A stretch of 64,000 bases of DNA from an uncultured Fretibacterium sp. (lineage in GTDB: Bacteria; Synergistota; Synergistia; Synergistales; Aminobacteriaceae), in the NCBI GenBank assembly GCA_937915835.1, contig CALGHA010000011.1:7231-71230 (forward strand), given 5' to 3'. Below the pieces are notes generated by a model. It saw nothing but the letters and a program-made list of their open reading frames with translations. It searched no databases and was not told the origin of the DNA. The first letter of the stretch is position 1. Each line of letters begins with the position of its first letter. Positions 1-8,296 of the stretch are shown here, one piece after another. The position numbers and the translations under genes are program-made.

Positions 1-606
1 ACGATTAACGGACAAACTGCTCACGGTTCAGCGCCAGATCAGGGAATTGACGCAATCGTTATAGCCGCAAACGTAATCACTGGCCTGCAATCTATCGTCT
101 CACGCTCAATCTCGCCTCTGGAGTCTGTCGTCTTAACAATCGGGAAAATCAACGGTGGCTATCGCTACAATGTAATTCCTGACCATGTAGAAATTGAAGG
201 GACAGTTAGGACAATTCGCGAGGATGTACAAGCAAGAATGTCTGAGCTAATCACACGAACAGCGAAGGGAATAGCTGAGAGTTTAGGCGGAATGTGTGAA
301 GTGAAATACGTCAAGGGTTATCCTCCGATGATTAATGACGCTGAACTTGTTAATCTCGTGTCTGAAAGCGTCAAGAAAACTTCAGCGGATTTATTTATCG
401 TTGAACAGCCAGAATTAGGAGCAGAAGATTTTGCGTTTTTCGCTCGTGAACGTCCGGCCGTAATGGCTTGGCTTGGATGTCGTCCGGCCAATATCGAGGC
501 TAAGGATTTTGCAAAGTTACATAATAAAAAATTCTGCCCGGATGAAAATTGCTTCAAGTTCGGGATTGATTATTTCGTTCAGAGCGTTATTGACTATTTA
601 GGGTAA
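1..606 (+). CDS. M20 family amidohydrolase / peptidase, C-terminal part
   Basis: The frame is open from base 1 to the TAA at 604-606, so only the last 201 residues are present and the start lies outside the window. The visible part begins in the lid/dimerisation domain (AHGSAPDQGIDAI, then INGGYRYNVIPDHVEIEGTV) and continues into the catalytic domain with ELGAEDFAFF, which is typical of M20D amidohydrolases such as hippurate or p-aminobenzoyl-glutamate hydrolases. These zinc enzymes remove an N-acyl or aminoacyl group. An AbgT-type carrier lies 3.5 kb downstream, so uptake and hydrolysis of N-acyl or aminobenzoyl amino acids is plausible but inferred. The exact substrate cannot be read from the sequence. 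Confidence 0.85.
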   Translation, partial: TINGQTAHGSAPDQGIDAIVIAANVITGLQSIVSRSISPLESVVLTIGKINGGYRYNVIPDHVEIEGTVRTIREDVQARMSELITRTAKGIAESLGGMCEVKYVKGYPPMINDAELVNLVSESVKKTSADLFIVEQPELGAEDFAFFARERPAVMAWLGCRPANIEAKDFAKLHNKKFCPDENCFKFGIDYFVQSVIDYLG

Positions 607-616
607 ATAAAAAATA

Positions 617-655
617 AGCTCCCCCGATTTACACAAAGTCAGGGGAGTAAAATTT
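617..655. terminator. Bidirectional intrinsic terminator
   Basis: The stem CTCCCC (from 619) pairs with GGGGAG (642-647), followed by TAAAATTTT on the plus strand. It sits between convergent genes: the M20 hydrolase ends at 606 and the minus-strand protease tail ends at 668. Confidence 0.6.
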
Positions 656-667
656 TCTCGTTATTAC

Positions 668-1213
668 TTACCTTGATTTCTTTCCGAAGACCATTAACGC
701 GCAAATTATCAACGCAAGACTTGATACTGATGAACAGCCTCCGCCAGAACCTCCTTGATTTACTCCGTTTTGTTCAGTTTCAGAATTTTCCTCAGGTTCA
801 GAGTTTGAAGTTTCGAGCGTGAAGACTTTTATACAGGCATTACAAGCTCTGCTTTCTCCGTCGTCCGTAATGTTTTTTCCATCTTTCCAGTCCGATAATT
901 CAGGCTTAGTTTCAGCATAGGCAAAATAACTCTCTCCAGTCCTTACGCTCACGGCTTTGAACGCTCCCGTGTCCTCAACTGCAGTCGGATAGTTATACGC
1001 TGAAGATGTCCCAAGATTTACGATGACAGAATAATATTCACCTTCTGAGACTTCAACAGGATTACTAAGACTTATTGTGTGATAACCTGCATACTTCATA
1101 GTTCCTGAGGCCGCCGGATTTTCAGGGATGCCGGGATTTTGCGTGTGAGTTTTTCCGAGCTTGTTAATGTAAATCTCATAGGGCACGTTATTGTCAGCAG
1201 TATGAAATGCCAC
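668..1213 (-). CDS. C-terminal lectin-like domain and SYNERG-CTERM tail, split from the C1 protease
   Basis: This fragment of about 181 residues starts in frame only with GTG at 1213. Its frame stays open upstream (DVIRADENESIRYVAFHT), so it is the displaced 3' part of the protease gene at 1243-3945 and not a separate gene. It reads as the lectin-like domain that follows papain domains in related surface proteases (VAFHTADNNVPYEIYINK, then EGEYYSVIVNLG). It ends with GGSGGGCSSVS, a hydrophobic stretch and GKKSR, which is the SYNERG-CTERM sorting signal layout. About 40 residues normally found between the papain and lectin-like domains appear to be missing, so a deletion plus frame change is likely. 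Without repair, the protease loses its surface anchor. Confidence 0.6.
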   Translation of the reverse strand: MAFHTADNNVPYEIYINKLGKTHTQNPGIPENPAASGTMKYAGYHTISLSNPVEVSEGEYYSVIVNLGTSSAYNYPTAVEDTGAFKAVSVRTGESYFAYAETKPELSDWKDGKNITDDGESRACNACIKVFTLETSNSEPEENSETEQNGVNQGGSGGGCSSVSSLALIICALMVFGKKSR

Positions 1214-1242
1214 ATATCTTATACTCTCATTCTCATCTGCTC

Positions 1243-3945
1243 TTATGACATCCAGAAATAGCCATTATTGCCCCATCCGGTTCCCCAAGAATTTTTAGCA
1301 AGCCAAGCTCCTTTACCTCCTGCTGTAACATAATCATCATCCCAGCCGACTATATTAACAGCATGGCCGGAACCTTTTCCGCTTTCAAAGTAATATGCTC
1401 CCTGTGAAAGTCCTGAAGCTGAATGCTGGTACGAAATATACACTGCTCCGTGAGACATAATTAGACGTTTCACTTCATCACGATTTTTCTCGGTGATTGG
1501 TCCTAATCTGTACGCTTCTTTGAGCCTCAAAGGATGAGTGTAATTCTCAGGAGTTTTTCCTGCTGTAAGACTTGAAACGTTTTCAGCACTGGTATACGGC
1601 AAATCTTTTTCGTAAACAGTTCCAGAACGTGATAAAAATGCGATTGCCTTTGAGTTATTTCCGCCCTGATTTAGTATTTCTTTTTTCTCACTATTTAGCG
1701 CAAAAGCGTAACCTTCTCTAGTATCTTTATACGCAAACCAAGCCTGATAAAGTTCTGACAAGTCCGGCGCAGATTGACTTTGTTTCGAGACGTTATAACT
1801 TGCTTCGAGTGCTCCGAGCGAGGCAAAACTCCAGCAAGTTGCAAAACTGCCTTGATTTCTCACATCTGGCAGAAGGTTGGAACTTCGAGGATCATAGATT
1901 GACGGCAAAGTGTCAGCAGCAGAAAATGAAGCGTTCATGACGGAAGAATTTACGGGATTATTGGCGAGGTGTGATAGATCGAGAGGGTCAGGAAGATCAC
2001 CGTAAAACTCTAAACCCTCAAAATATCCTTCAGGGTCCTCAATATAGCGTGTGTATTCTTCAGCTTCTGGGGCAAAATCGGCTGAGACGGGATCCCATTC
2101 GCAAATAAAAGGAAGTGAAGTGTTATTGCTGTAGCTGACGTATTCACCTGAAGAGTTAATCGCTAAAGTATCTCCGTTCCCACGTGCAAAAATTTCGGAA
2201 GTTTCTCCGTTAATCCATTGCCAGTTATTGCCTTCAAGCTGTCTTGCTCCTACCCAATATTCCGAGCTATTATCAGCCGATGCAAGCATAATCTCGATGG
2301 CTTCCCGTTCGTCCTGGTCGGTTAAGGTTGCCAAATGTCCGCCGAGATTTTCACAGTATTCTTTTGCTTCCTGCCAGGTATTTTGAAGCTCAAAAGCTCT
2401 GTAAGTATGTCCCTTGAAACTTATACCAGCAAAGCCCTTTTCAATATCAGCATTGGCCGGAGCAAAATCCCATTGATATATAAGCGGCTTTTCAGGATTT
2501 TCAAACGTCTGTATTCTCGCCAAAATCCATTTTACATTGCTGAAGGCTTCGGGAGTGTCGAGCGTCCATGTTCCACTTTTCACGTTTCTGAACCAATTAG
2601 AACGAAGAATTCTGCTGCCGTCAACATGCATAATCGAAATCCTGAAATCTGTACGATAAGAAGGCTGTAAAGCTGTTGATGTGTCAGAGGCTTTCACGAG
2701 TTTGTAATTTATGGCCGTTACATTTCCGTCCTGACTTATGACTTCGACATATGGTACACAATCAGCAAGCTGTTCATTCACCAACTTATAATTTGGGATT
2801 GTATTCTCTGCTTCTCCAGCGAAGACAATATTTTTACCGCTGTCGTTTAAAGCATCATACTCAAGCCAGTCTTGATCTATATGAACTTGCTTATACATTC
2901 CTAATCTGAATGTCTTACTTATGCCAGTGCTGACCTCATCAATAATTTCTTCTGTGTCGTCATCTCGGATTAAGTAACCTCCGCCGGGAATTGTTAAACG
3001 TCCTTCTGTCGTGAAATGTTTTGCTTCAGCTAAGATAGCATTATCAGTCTCAACGTCAAGCCAAAGCCAATAAAATTTTGCATTGCTGTAATCTGATTTG
3101 CCGTCAACTAACTTTGCTTCTGTCTCATAAGTTCCCCAGACTGACAACTCAGGTTCATTCAAGACTGAGAATTTCCATGTATATATTGTATCAATGTCAT
3201 CATTCTCGTCCGTGGATAAATTCACTTCGACAAGCCATATTTCCCTTTCCTCGATTGGCTCATCGAAGGTCAATGTCCCTTCAGGAGTTTCACCCGCAGG
3301 AATATCAATCCATTCACTTCCATAAAAATAATCCCAATATTCTCGGCTGGCATTCTCAACCTGAAAACGCATATCGACATCCTGAGAAATCGGTGTTGAA
3401 GTGTCAGCAGGATTTACAACTCGCCATCTCAAACCTGTAACCTGAGAGCCGGAACGTATGAACTCGATATACGGCACAAATGAATTAAGCTGCTCCTGAG
3501 TTGTCCTGTAATTCGGGAATTTAGCTTGACCGTTGAGGCTTGGCCTGTCTGGAATTGTCCAGCTGACATTTACCCCGTTAAGTCCGTTGTCAGCTTCTCC
3601 GCATAAACGAGTTCGCTCGCCGTCGTCCTTGTAGAGCTCATAAGCCCATCTTCCATAAGTCGGGCCTAATTTCAGCGTCTGTGAAGTCCCTGAAACTCTC
3701 TGAATTTCTCTTCCGTTCCAAAATGAATAATTCCCGCCTGAGATAGTGAACGTTCCGGTAAGGTCAGCAACTTTTTTAAAGTCAATATCTCCGTCTGAGA
3801 CACACACATAAACCTGAGAAAATCTCGCTCTCGAATAATCCGAATGTCCATCACGAAGACCAGCAAGAGACTCATGTTTTGCCCACATGTAAGGTTCTGC
3901 TGACGACGACGAAACAAGCAAGATAACTAAAAACGCGCACAACAA
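1243..3945 (-). CDS. Secreted C1 (papain-type) protease with C-type lectin domain, frame-broken at the 3' end
   Basis: The 900-residue frame starts with a hydrophobic signal peptide (LCAFLVILLVSSSSA). Two homologous extracellular modules of about 220 residues follow, each beginning with W-x-x-x-E, G-x-S-D-Y and later PGGGY or SGGNY. A C-type-lectin-like domain lies at roughly 505-616 (GHLATL, YWVGA, WQWING, FICEW). The C1 peptidase domain runs from about 690 to 900 with the full catalytic set: Gln in RNQGSFATCW, Cys704, His861 in GSGHAVN and Asn885 in KNSWG. The frame stops at GYFWMS just after the catalytic Asn. The lectin-like tail and sorting signal continue in another frame at 668-1213. 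No ATG is available at the 5' end: the usable start is TTG at 3945, while the signal sequence seems to extend upstream (ILKKFL). It is probably a decaying gene or holds a sequencing error. Confidence 0.75.
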   Translation of the reverse strand: MLCAFLVILLVSSSSAEPYMWAKHESLAGLRDGHSDYSRARFSQVYVCVSDGDIDFKKVADLTGTFTISGGNYSFWNGREIQRVSGTSQTLKLGPTYGRWAYELYKDDGERTRLCGEADNGLNGVNVSWTIPDRPSLNGQAKFPNYRTTQEQLNSFVPYIEFIRSGSQVTGLRWRVVNPADTSTPISQDVDMRFQVENASREYWDYFYGSEWIDIPAGETPEGTLTFDEPIEEREIWLVEVNLSTDENDDIDTIYTWKFSVLNEPELSVWGTYETEAKLVDGKSDYSNAKFYWLWLDVETDNAILAEAKHFTTEGRLTIPGGGYLIRDDDTEEIIDEVSTGISKTFRLGMYKQVHIDQDWLEYDALNDSGKNIVFAGEAENTIPNYKLVNEQLADCVPYVEVISQDGNVTAINYKLVKASDTSTALQPSYRTDFRISIMHVDGSRILRSNWFRNVKSGTWTLDTPEAFSNVKWILARIQTFENPEKPLIYQWDFAPANADIEKGFAGISFKGHTYRAFELQNTWQEAKEYCENLGGHLATLTDQDEREAIEIMLASADNSSEYWVGARQLEGNNWQWINGETSEIFARGNGDTLAINSSGEYVSYSNNTSLPFICEWDPVSADFAPEAEEYTRYIEDPEGYFEGLEFYGDLPDPLDLSHLANNPVNSSVMNASFSAADTLPSIYDPRSSNLLPDVRNQGSFATCWSFASLGALEASYNVSKQSQSAPDLSELYQAWFAYKDTREGYAFALNSEKKEILNQGGNNSKAIAFLSRSGTVYEKDLPYTSAENVSSLTAGKTPENYTHPLRLKEAYRLGPITEKNRDEVKRLIMSHGAVYISYQHSASGLSQGAYYFESGKGSGHAVNIVGWDDDYVTAGGKGAWLAKNSWGTGWGNNGYFWMS

Positions 3946-4063
3946 AAACTTTTTGAGGATGTTCCTAACGTGTTTTGGGATGGAAAAAATATTTTGAGCA
4001 TTATAGCATGAAAAGTGTATATTATAATTGTGTGAAAATTTTTAACAGGAGGTAAATAATCTC

Positions 4064-5644
4064 ATGAGTGAAAATAAACCCGAAGCGTTGATGCAGAAAA
4101 AATCATTCTTCGAGAAATTTATTTACGCAATTGAAGTAATCGGCAACAAATTCCCTCATCCTTTCTGGCTGTTCGTTGTCCTGTCGTTAATTTTATTCGG
4201 CTTGTCCTACTGGTTACAGGGTAAAGAAGTCAGCTACATGGTCAGCAAGGCCGGAAAAGTTACAGAACAGACCGTAAGCGTTGTTAATCTCGTCTCGTAT
4301 GATGCGCTGCGAACATTTTTTGCTAATTTTGTGAAGACTTACATGAACTTTGCACCGTTGGGATTAATTCTCACGATGATGCTCGGAATTGGCCTTGTTG
4401 AGCAGACAGGAATGATCTCGGCTTTAATGCGCAAGACAATTCTCGGAGCTCCACGTGTACTTGTTACGGCAGTAATCGCAATCGTCGGAATTAACGCGAA
4501 CTTAGCTTCAGACGCTGGAATAATCTTCACACCCGTAATCGCCGGAGCAGTCTTCAAAGCACTAGGACGTAATCCCTGGATCGGAGTTGCTGCGGGATAT
4601 GCGGCAGGCTGCGGTGGCTTCACGGCAAATTTATTCATCGCAGGAACCGACGCGCTTTTATCGGGAATAACAGCTACAGCAATTGAAGGAGTTCCGTATA
4701 TTCCTGAGGGAACACCGACACACCCGTTAATAAACTGGTACTTTATGATTGCCGGAACGTTCGTATTAACTTTCTTGACTGTCTACGTAACTGAACGTTA
4801 TATAGTGAAAATGCTCGGTGATAATGAGACTGGTCATGATGAAGAAGAGCTGAAGAAACACGCCGTAACTCCAGAAGAAAATCGCGGCTTATTCTGTGCA
4901 TTAATCGCGTTAATCGCATATATCGCTTTAATCGTCTGGATGACTTACCCGCAAGGCTCATTATTCAGAAATCCGGCCAATGGTGATATTCTTCCACGTT
5001 CACCGTTATTGAATAGCGTAATGCCGTTACTATTCGGATTATTCTTTGTTGTCGGGATTGCGTACGGAATTGGAGCGGGAGTAATCAAGAAGGGTGAAGA
5101 TGTCCCGAAGTTAATGCAGAAGGGCTTAATCGGAAGCACGGGTTTTATGGTCGTAGTTTTGCCGGCTTCACTTTTCGTTGAACTTTTCAGGATGAGCCAT
5201 TTTGACACAATTTTATCCGTTACGGGCGCTGAGTTCTTGAAGAGTATGAACTTGGGCGGAATTCCTTTACTCGTGTTATTTATCTTGCTCGTTACGTTCT
5301 TGAACATGTTCATGATAAGCGGTTCAGCTAAATGGTTAATCCTTGCGCCGATTTTCGTCCCGATGTTTGCTGGCGTGGGATTTTCACCGGCATTAACTCA
5401 GGTTGCGTATCGAATTGGCGACAGCACGACTAACATAATTTCCCCGTTGTCATATTATTTGCCCGTCATGATAGGATTGCTCGAGCAATATAAACCTGAT
5501 GACAATACTGAAGTCGGAATTGGGACAGTAATATCAATGGCGATGCCTTATTCGTTGTTTTACTTGCTCGGTTTCACTGTGCTGTTAGTGATCTGGTATT
5601 TAGCGGGAATTCCTTTAGGGCCTGGAGTTGCTGCAGGACTGTAA
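4064..5644 (+). CDS. AbgT family carrier (p-aminobenzoyl-glutamate transporter type)
   Basis: This 526-residue polytopic inner-membrane protein has the AbgT family pattern: an N-terminal cytoplasmic stretch, a first membrane segment at PHPFWLFVVLSLILFGLSYW, then about ten more, with conserved stretches NANLASDAGIIFTPVIAG, GCGGFTANLFIAGTDALL, SGSAKWLILAPIFVPM and GDSTTNIISPLSYYLPVMI. Family members import p-aminobenzoyl-glutamate or export sulfonamide-like compounds by cation coupling. A strong ribosome site (AGGAGG near 4048) supports the ATG at 4064. The length is normal for the family. The amidohydrolase at 1-606 could supply the matching cleavage step, but they are not in one operon because two minus-strand frames lie between them. 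Confidence 0.9.
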   Translation: MSENKPEALMQKKSFFEKFIYAIEVIGNKFPHPFWLFVVLSLILFGLSYWLQGKEVSYMVSKAGKVTEQTVSVVNLVSYDALRTFFANFVKTYMNFAPLGLILTMMLGIGLVEQTGMISALMRKTILGAPRVLVTAVIAIVGINANLASDAGIIFTPVIAGAVFKALGRNPWIGVAAGYAAGCGGFTANLFIAGTDALLSGITATAIEGVPYIPEGTPTHPLINWYFMIAGTFVLTFLTVYVTERYIVKMLGDNETGHDEEELKKHAVTPEENRGLFCALIALIAYIALIVWMTYPQGSLFRNPANGDILPRSPLLNSVMPLLFGLFFVVGIAYGIGAGVIKKGEDVPKLMQKGLIGSTGFMVVVLPASLFVELFRMSHFDTILSVTGAEFLKSMNLGGIPLLVLFILLVTFLNMFMISGSAKWLILAPIFVPMFAGVGFSPALTQVAYRIGDSTTNIISPLSYYLPVMIGLLEQYKPDDNTEVGIGTVISMAMPYSLFYLLGFTVLLVIWYLAGIPLGPGVAAGL

Positions 5645-5666
5645 TTAAATTCCGGAATTAATGAAA

Positions 5667-5710
5667 ATTTTCCCTCCTTATGAGATTTTTACGGGGAGGG
5701 ATTTTGTTTT
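5667..5710 (+). terminator. Intrinsic terminator after the AbgT gene
   Basis: TCCCTCC (5671-5677) pairs with GGAGGGA (5695-5701) around a 17-base loop, followed by TTTTGTTTTG. Confidence 0.7.
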
Positions 5711-5914
5711 GCTTCACACCTTTCATGTTCACGAATTACAATAAAATTTATTCGGCCGGAGTTAAGGGAGCTAATTTGATTTACGAGGGCAGCAATTCAG
5801 ATTATGATTAACAATAACGATCCTAACGCTCAAATTTCCTGCCGATTGCACAGCGTCAATATCAGAACTCACGGAGATAATGATAAAATAGCTCAAAAAT
5901 TCAGGAGGTCAATC

Positions 5915-6652
5915 ATGAAAAAGTTATTTTGTGCCGTAATCCTTCTCGTTATGGCGAGTTCAGCGAGTTTTGCTCTTTCTGATGCCGAGTATAAAGTCTT
6001 GATGAAGAATAAGAGTTTTGCGGCCGCCGATAAAGCTCTAAATTCAGCATGGAAAGACGCTACGGGTATGTTATACGGTTCGGACATCGACAATCTCAAG
6101 GAAAATCAGCGACAATGGATTAAAACAGGCCGAGACCGTGAAGCTCAAGCCCTTATGAACAGAAATAAACTCTCAAAGGCCGAAGCGTACGCCCAAGTTA
6201 CGAACGTACGAGCTGAATACATCATGCAATACATCCGCGATAATATACCCCCGTATGAACGTTTAGCATACAGCATGAATAAAATTGCCCGGCAGATTTC
6301 ACAGTCAACAAAGCCTTCTGCTCAGTCCGGAAAAATTAAAGCATGGAGCGGGAAAAATTACATCGTCGTGTTTGAAGTTAATGGCAAGGAGAATTATTTA
6401 GCCAGATTTTGGACGAATAGCAAACAGCATGTTTTTGACGATTTTTATTATCCAGGCATGAGATTATCTGACGCGAAAGAGTATCTTGACAGCGAAGGCT
6501 ATGGAGATGATGACACTTACGTAGTCGGCGGAATTAAACAAGTTGTCGAGTTCGGAATAAACGGTAACACTGTCTCGTATATTAACTTTGTTCAAGCTGA
6601 TATACCAATTCCCGAGAAAATCCAGAGTTTACTTGACAAATACGAGAGATAA
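5915..6652 (+). CDS. Secreted LprI-like (DUF1311) protein
   Basis: An open frame reaches back to 5804, but the ATG at 5915 is preceded by AGGAGG (5903-5908) and starts a clear signal peptide (MKKLFCAVILLVMASSASFA), so I place the start there, giving 245 residues. Residues ~20-110 resemble the LprI lysozyme-inhibitor-like module: alanine-rich helices with LNSAWKDATGMLYG and LKENQRQWIKTGRDREAQAL, the spacing seen in DUF1311 proteins, though the usual cysteine pair is absent. The rest (KIKAWSGKNYIVVFEVNGK onward) is a separate domain I do not recognise. A periplasmic or envelope role is likely. The inhibitor function itself is not demonstrated. Confidence 0.65.
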   Translation: MKKLFCAVILLVMASSASFALSDAEYKVLMKNKSFAAADKALNSAWKDATGMLYGSDIDNLKENQRQWIKTGRDREAQALMNRNKLSKAEAYAQVTNVRAEYIMQYIRDNIPPYERLAYSMNKIARQISQSTKPSAQSGKIKAWSGKNYIVVFEVNGKENYLARFWTNSKQHVFDDFYYPGMRLSDAKEYLDSEGYGDDDTYVVGGIKQVVEFGINGNTVSYINFVQADIPIPEKIQSLLDKYER

Positions 6653-6657
6653 AAATT

Positions 6658-6692
6658 ATGCCCCTTAGTTCACAAGAGCTAAGGGGCTTTGT
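6658..6692. terminator. Bidirectional intrinsic terminator
   Basis: CCCCTTAG (6661-6668) pairs with CTAAGGGG (6679-6686) around a 10-base loop, followed by CTTTGTT. It separates the convergent genes ending at 6652 and 6692. Confidence 0.7.
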
Positions 6693-7480
6693 TATGCTTT
6701 CAACGGAAATTTTCTCTGTTCTCCGGCCAATAACTTACGAGCAAGGTTTAACGTATTTTCCCATTCGCTGAACACAAGATACTCTTCAACATGATGTTCA
6801 TAGTTGTAGCCTACGCTTAAGTTCACTCCGCAAATTCTCTCGCATAAATATATAATATCTGTTGATGAACTCGTCCCAGCATCTTTATAGCCGGTATTTT
6901 CTTCAATAAACTTTCTGAACTCGTCAGTAACAGGAATATCATAAAACTTGTAATCCCTTCCGTTTCGCCGATCGAACTCGATTATGTATGAATGCTCGTT
7001 GATTTCCCGGAATAATTCTTTGTGGAAGTCTTGAATGTCTTGCGCACCAAGTGAGCCAATTTCTTCCTCGTTCGTGATTAATAATGAATGTCCGGAGTCT
7101 CGTAACTGCCACAAAATTGCACAACCTGCCCGGTCGTCAGCTCCAATTCCGTAATTTTCCTCGCATGACCTGTAAGTATCTTCGTCGTCGAGAATTATTT
7201 TGTGTGAACCTTTTGAGCCGGCAAAAAACGTATCAGCGTGTGCAACGAGTAAAACTCTGTCGCTCCGGCTTCCTGGAACGTAAACGCAATTTTTTACTCC
7301 GACGTGTTCATAGAGTTTTGCGTTCTTGAGCGTCAAAAACTTATCGAAGACTTCATCAACCGAACCTAGCTCATAATTAAGAAATGTCTCTAATACTTTT
7401 CTGTCAGTCATCGCATTATCTCCTTCGGGATTTCCTGATTCACGTAAACGCTTCATTTCCTCTAAAATTGGTATTGTCAT
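6692..7480 (-). CDS. Zinc-dependent M20/M28-like peptidase
   Basis: The 262-residue protein has the metal-ligand order of di-zinc aminopeptidases: VLLVAHADTFF (His and Asp), YGIGADDRAGCAILWQL (bridging Asp), TNEEEIGSLGA (catalytic Glu pair), IIEFDRRNG (Asp) and late NYEHHVEEYL (His). GTSSSTDI before the last ligand matches the substrate-side loop. There is no signal peptide, so it probably acts in the cytoplasm on small peptides or acylated amino acids. It is shorter than most M20/M28 enzymes and has no lid domain. GAGAGGA about 12 bases upstream supports the ATG at 7480. It is transcribed alone, divergently from the WYL remnant. Confidence 0.75.
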   Translation of the reverse strand: MTIPILEEMKRLRESGNPEGDNAMTDRKVLETFLNYELGSVDEVFDKFLTLKNAKLYEHVGVKNCVYVPGSRSDRVLLVAHADTFFAGSKGSHKIILDDEDTYRSCEENYGIGADDRAGCAILWQLRDSGHSLLITNEEEIGSLGAQDIQDFHKELFREINEHSYIIEFDRRNGRDYKFYDIPVTDEFRKFIEENTGYKDAGTSSSTDIIYLCERICGVNLSVGYNYEHHVEEYLVFSEWENTLNLARKLLAGEQRKFPLKA

Positions 7481-7556
7481 GATGTGAGATAATCCTCTCG
7501 TTAAGAAATTTGATCTGTGTGATAAATCTTGTCAGTGAATTATTGAGCCATAAACA

Positions 7557-8282
7557 ATGAGTAAAATTATAGCAATAAATCATGTATATTTAATGTGGGA
7601 ATATTTCGTTGAGGAACTTGAAGAGGCCGGAGAATATTCCTTCACAAAGAAAGGCACGGGCTACGAACAGAACAGGACACTTCAGAATGATATAGACTTT
7701 CTTCGGGACTTGGGAGCGGAAATTGAAGCGTTAAGCGCTGGCTTGAAGATGACTTCTCACTTTCTGCCGCATATGAGTGAACATGCCGCGTCGTTATGGG
7801 AAAAAATTACGTGATACATCCCGAAAGATTTAGCGGAATACTCAAAGAAGGCCGTAAATATTCGTTATGCCTCGCCCGGAAATATAGCAAGACACTGGAC
7901 GTTATCACCTTATGACTTTTATTTTCGCGGAAATTCCTGGTACATGATATCGTTCAATCACAAGCATAAAGCCCTGAGCACTCACAGAATGAGCAGAATT
8001 ATTGAGGCCAATTTTGCACCTGATGAAGATTACGTTATGCCTGACGACGGCGGATTTACGCGCGATTATGTCTCGACAGCGTGGCATATTGCTCCGGGTA
8101 ATGAAATGCACTCAGTGAAGATAAAATTGTCGGGTAATCTCGCGGATTCCATGAGGGAAATTAAATGGCACCCAACACAGAAAATCGAAGAATTGCCCGA
8201 CGGTGATATTATTCTAACAGCAGAAATCCCGTATCTCGACGAAGCGGCTCGCTGGGTATTGGCCGGAGCTCCGAAACCTTAA
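7557..8282 (+). pseudogene. Decayed WYL-domain transcriptional regulator with an in-frame TGA
   Basis: One continuous frame runs from the ATG at 7557 to 8282, interrupted only by TGA at 7812-7814. Before the stop, RTLQNDIDFLRDLGAEIEAL matches the end of the helix-turn-helix region of WYL regulators. After it come LSPYDFYFRGNSWYMISFNH (the WYL core), HRMSRI and KWHPTQKIEELPDGDIILTAE, typical of the WYL C-terminal extension. The intact family is about 320 residues. Here the N-terminal recognition helices and much of the linker before the WYL domain are missing, so internal deletions have occurred as well as the nonsense change. No ribosome site precedes 7557. WYL proteins usually sense a nucleic-acid or nucleotide ligand and regulate transcription. 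Confidence 0.8.
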
Positions 8283-8296
8283 GCCCAGAACGAAAA

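Noticed and set aside
7812..7814. TGA inside the WYL gene as selenocysteine or a recoded stop
   Set aside because: WYL proteins have no Cys/Sec site there, no SECIS-like hairpin follows, and internal segments are also missing. TAG is the stop in the other broken genes, so a common recoding is unlikely.
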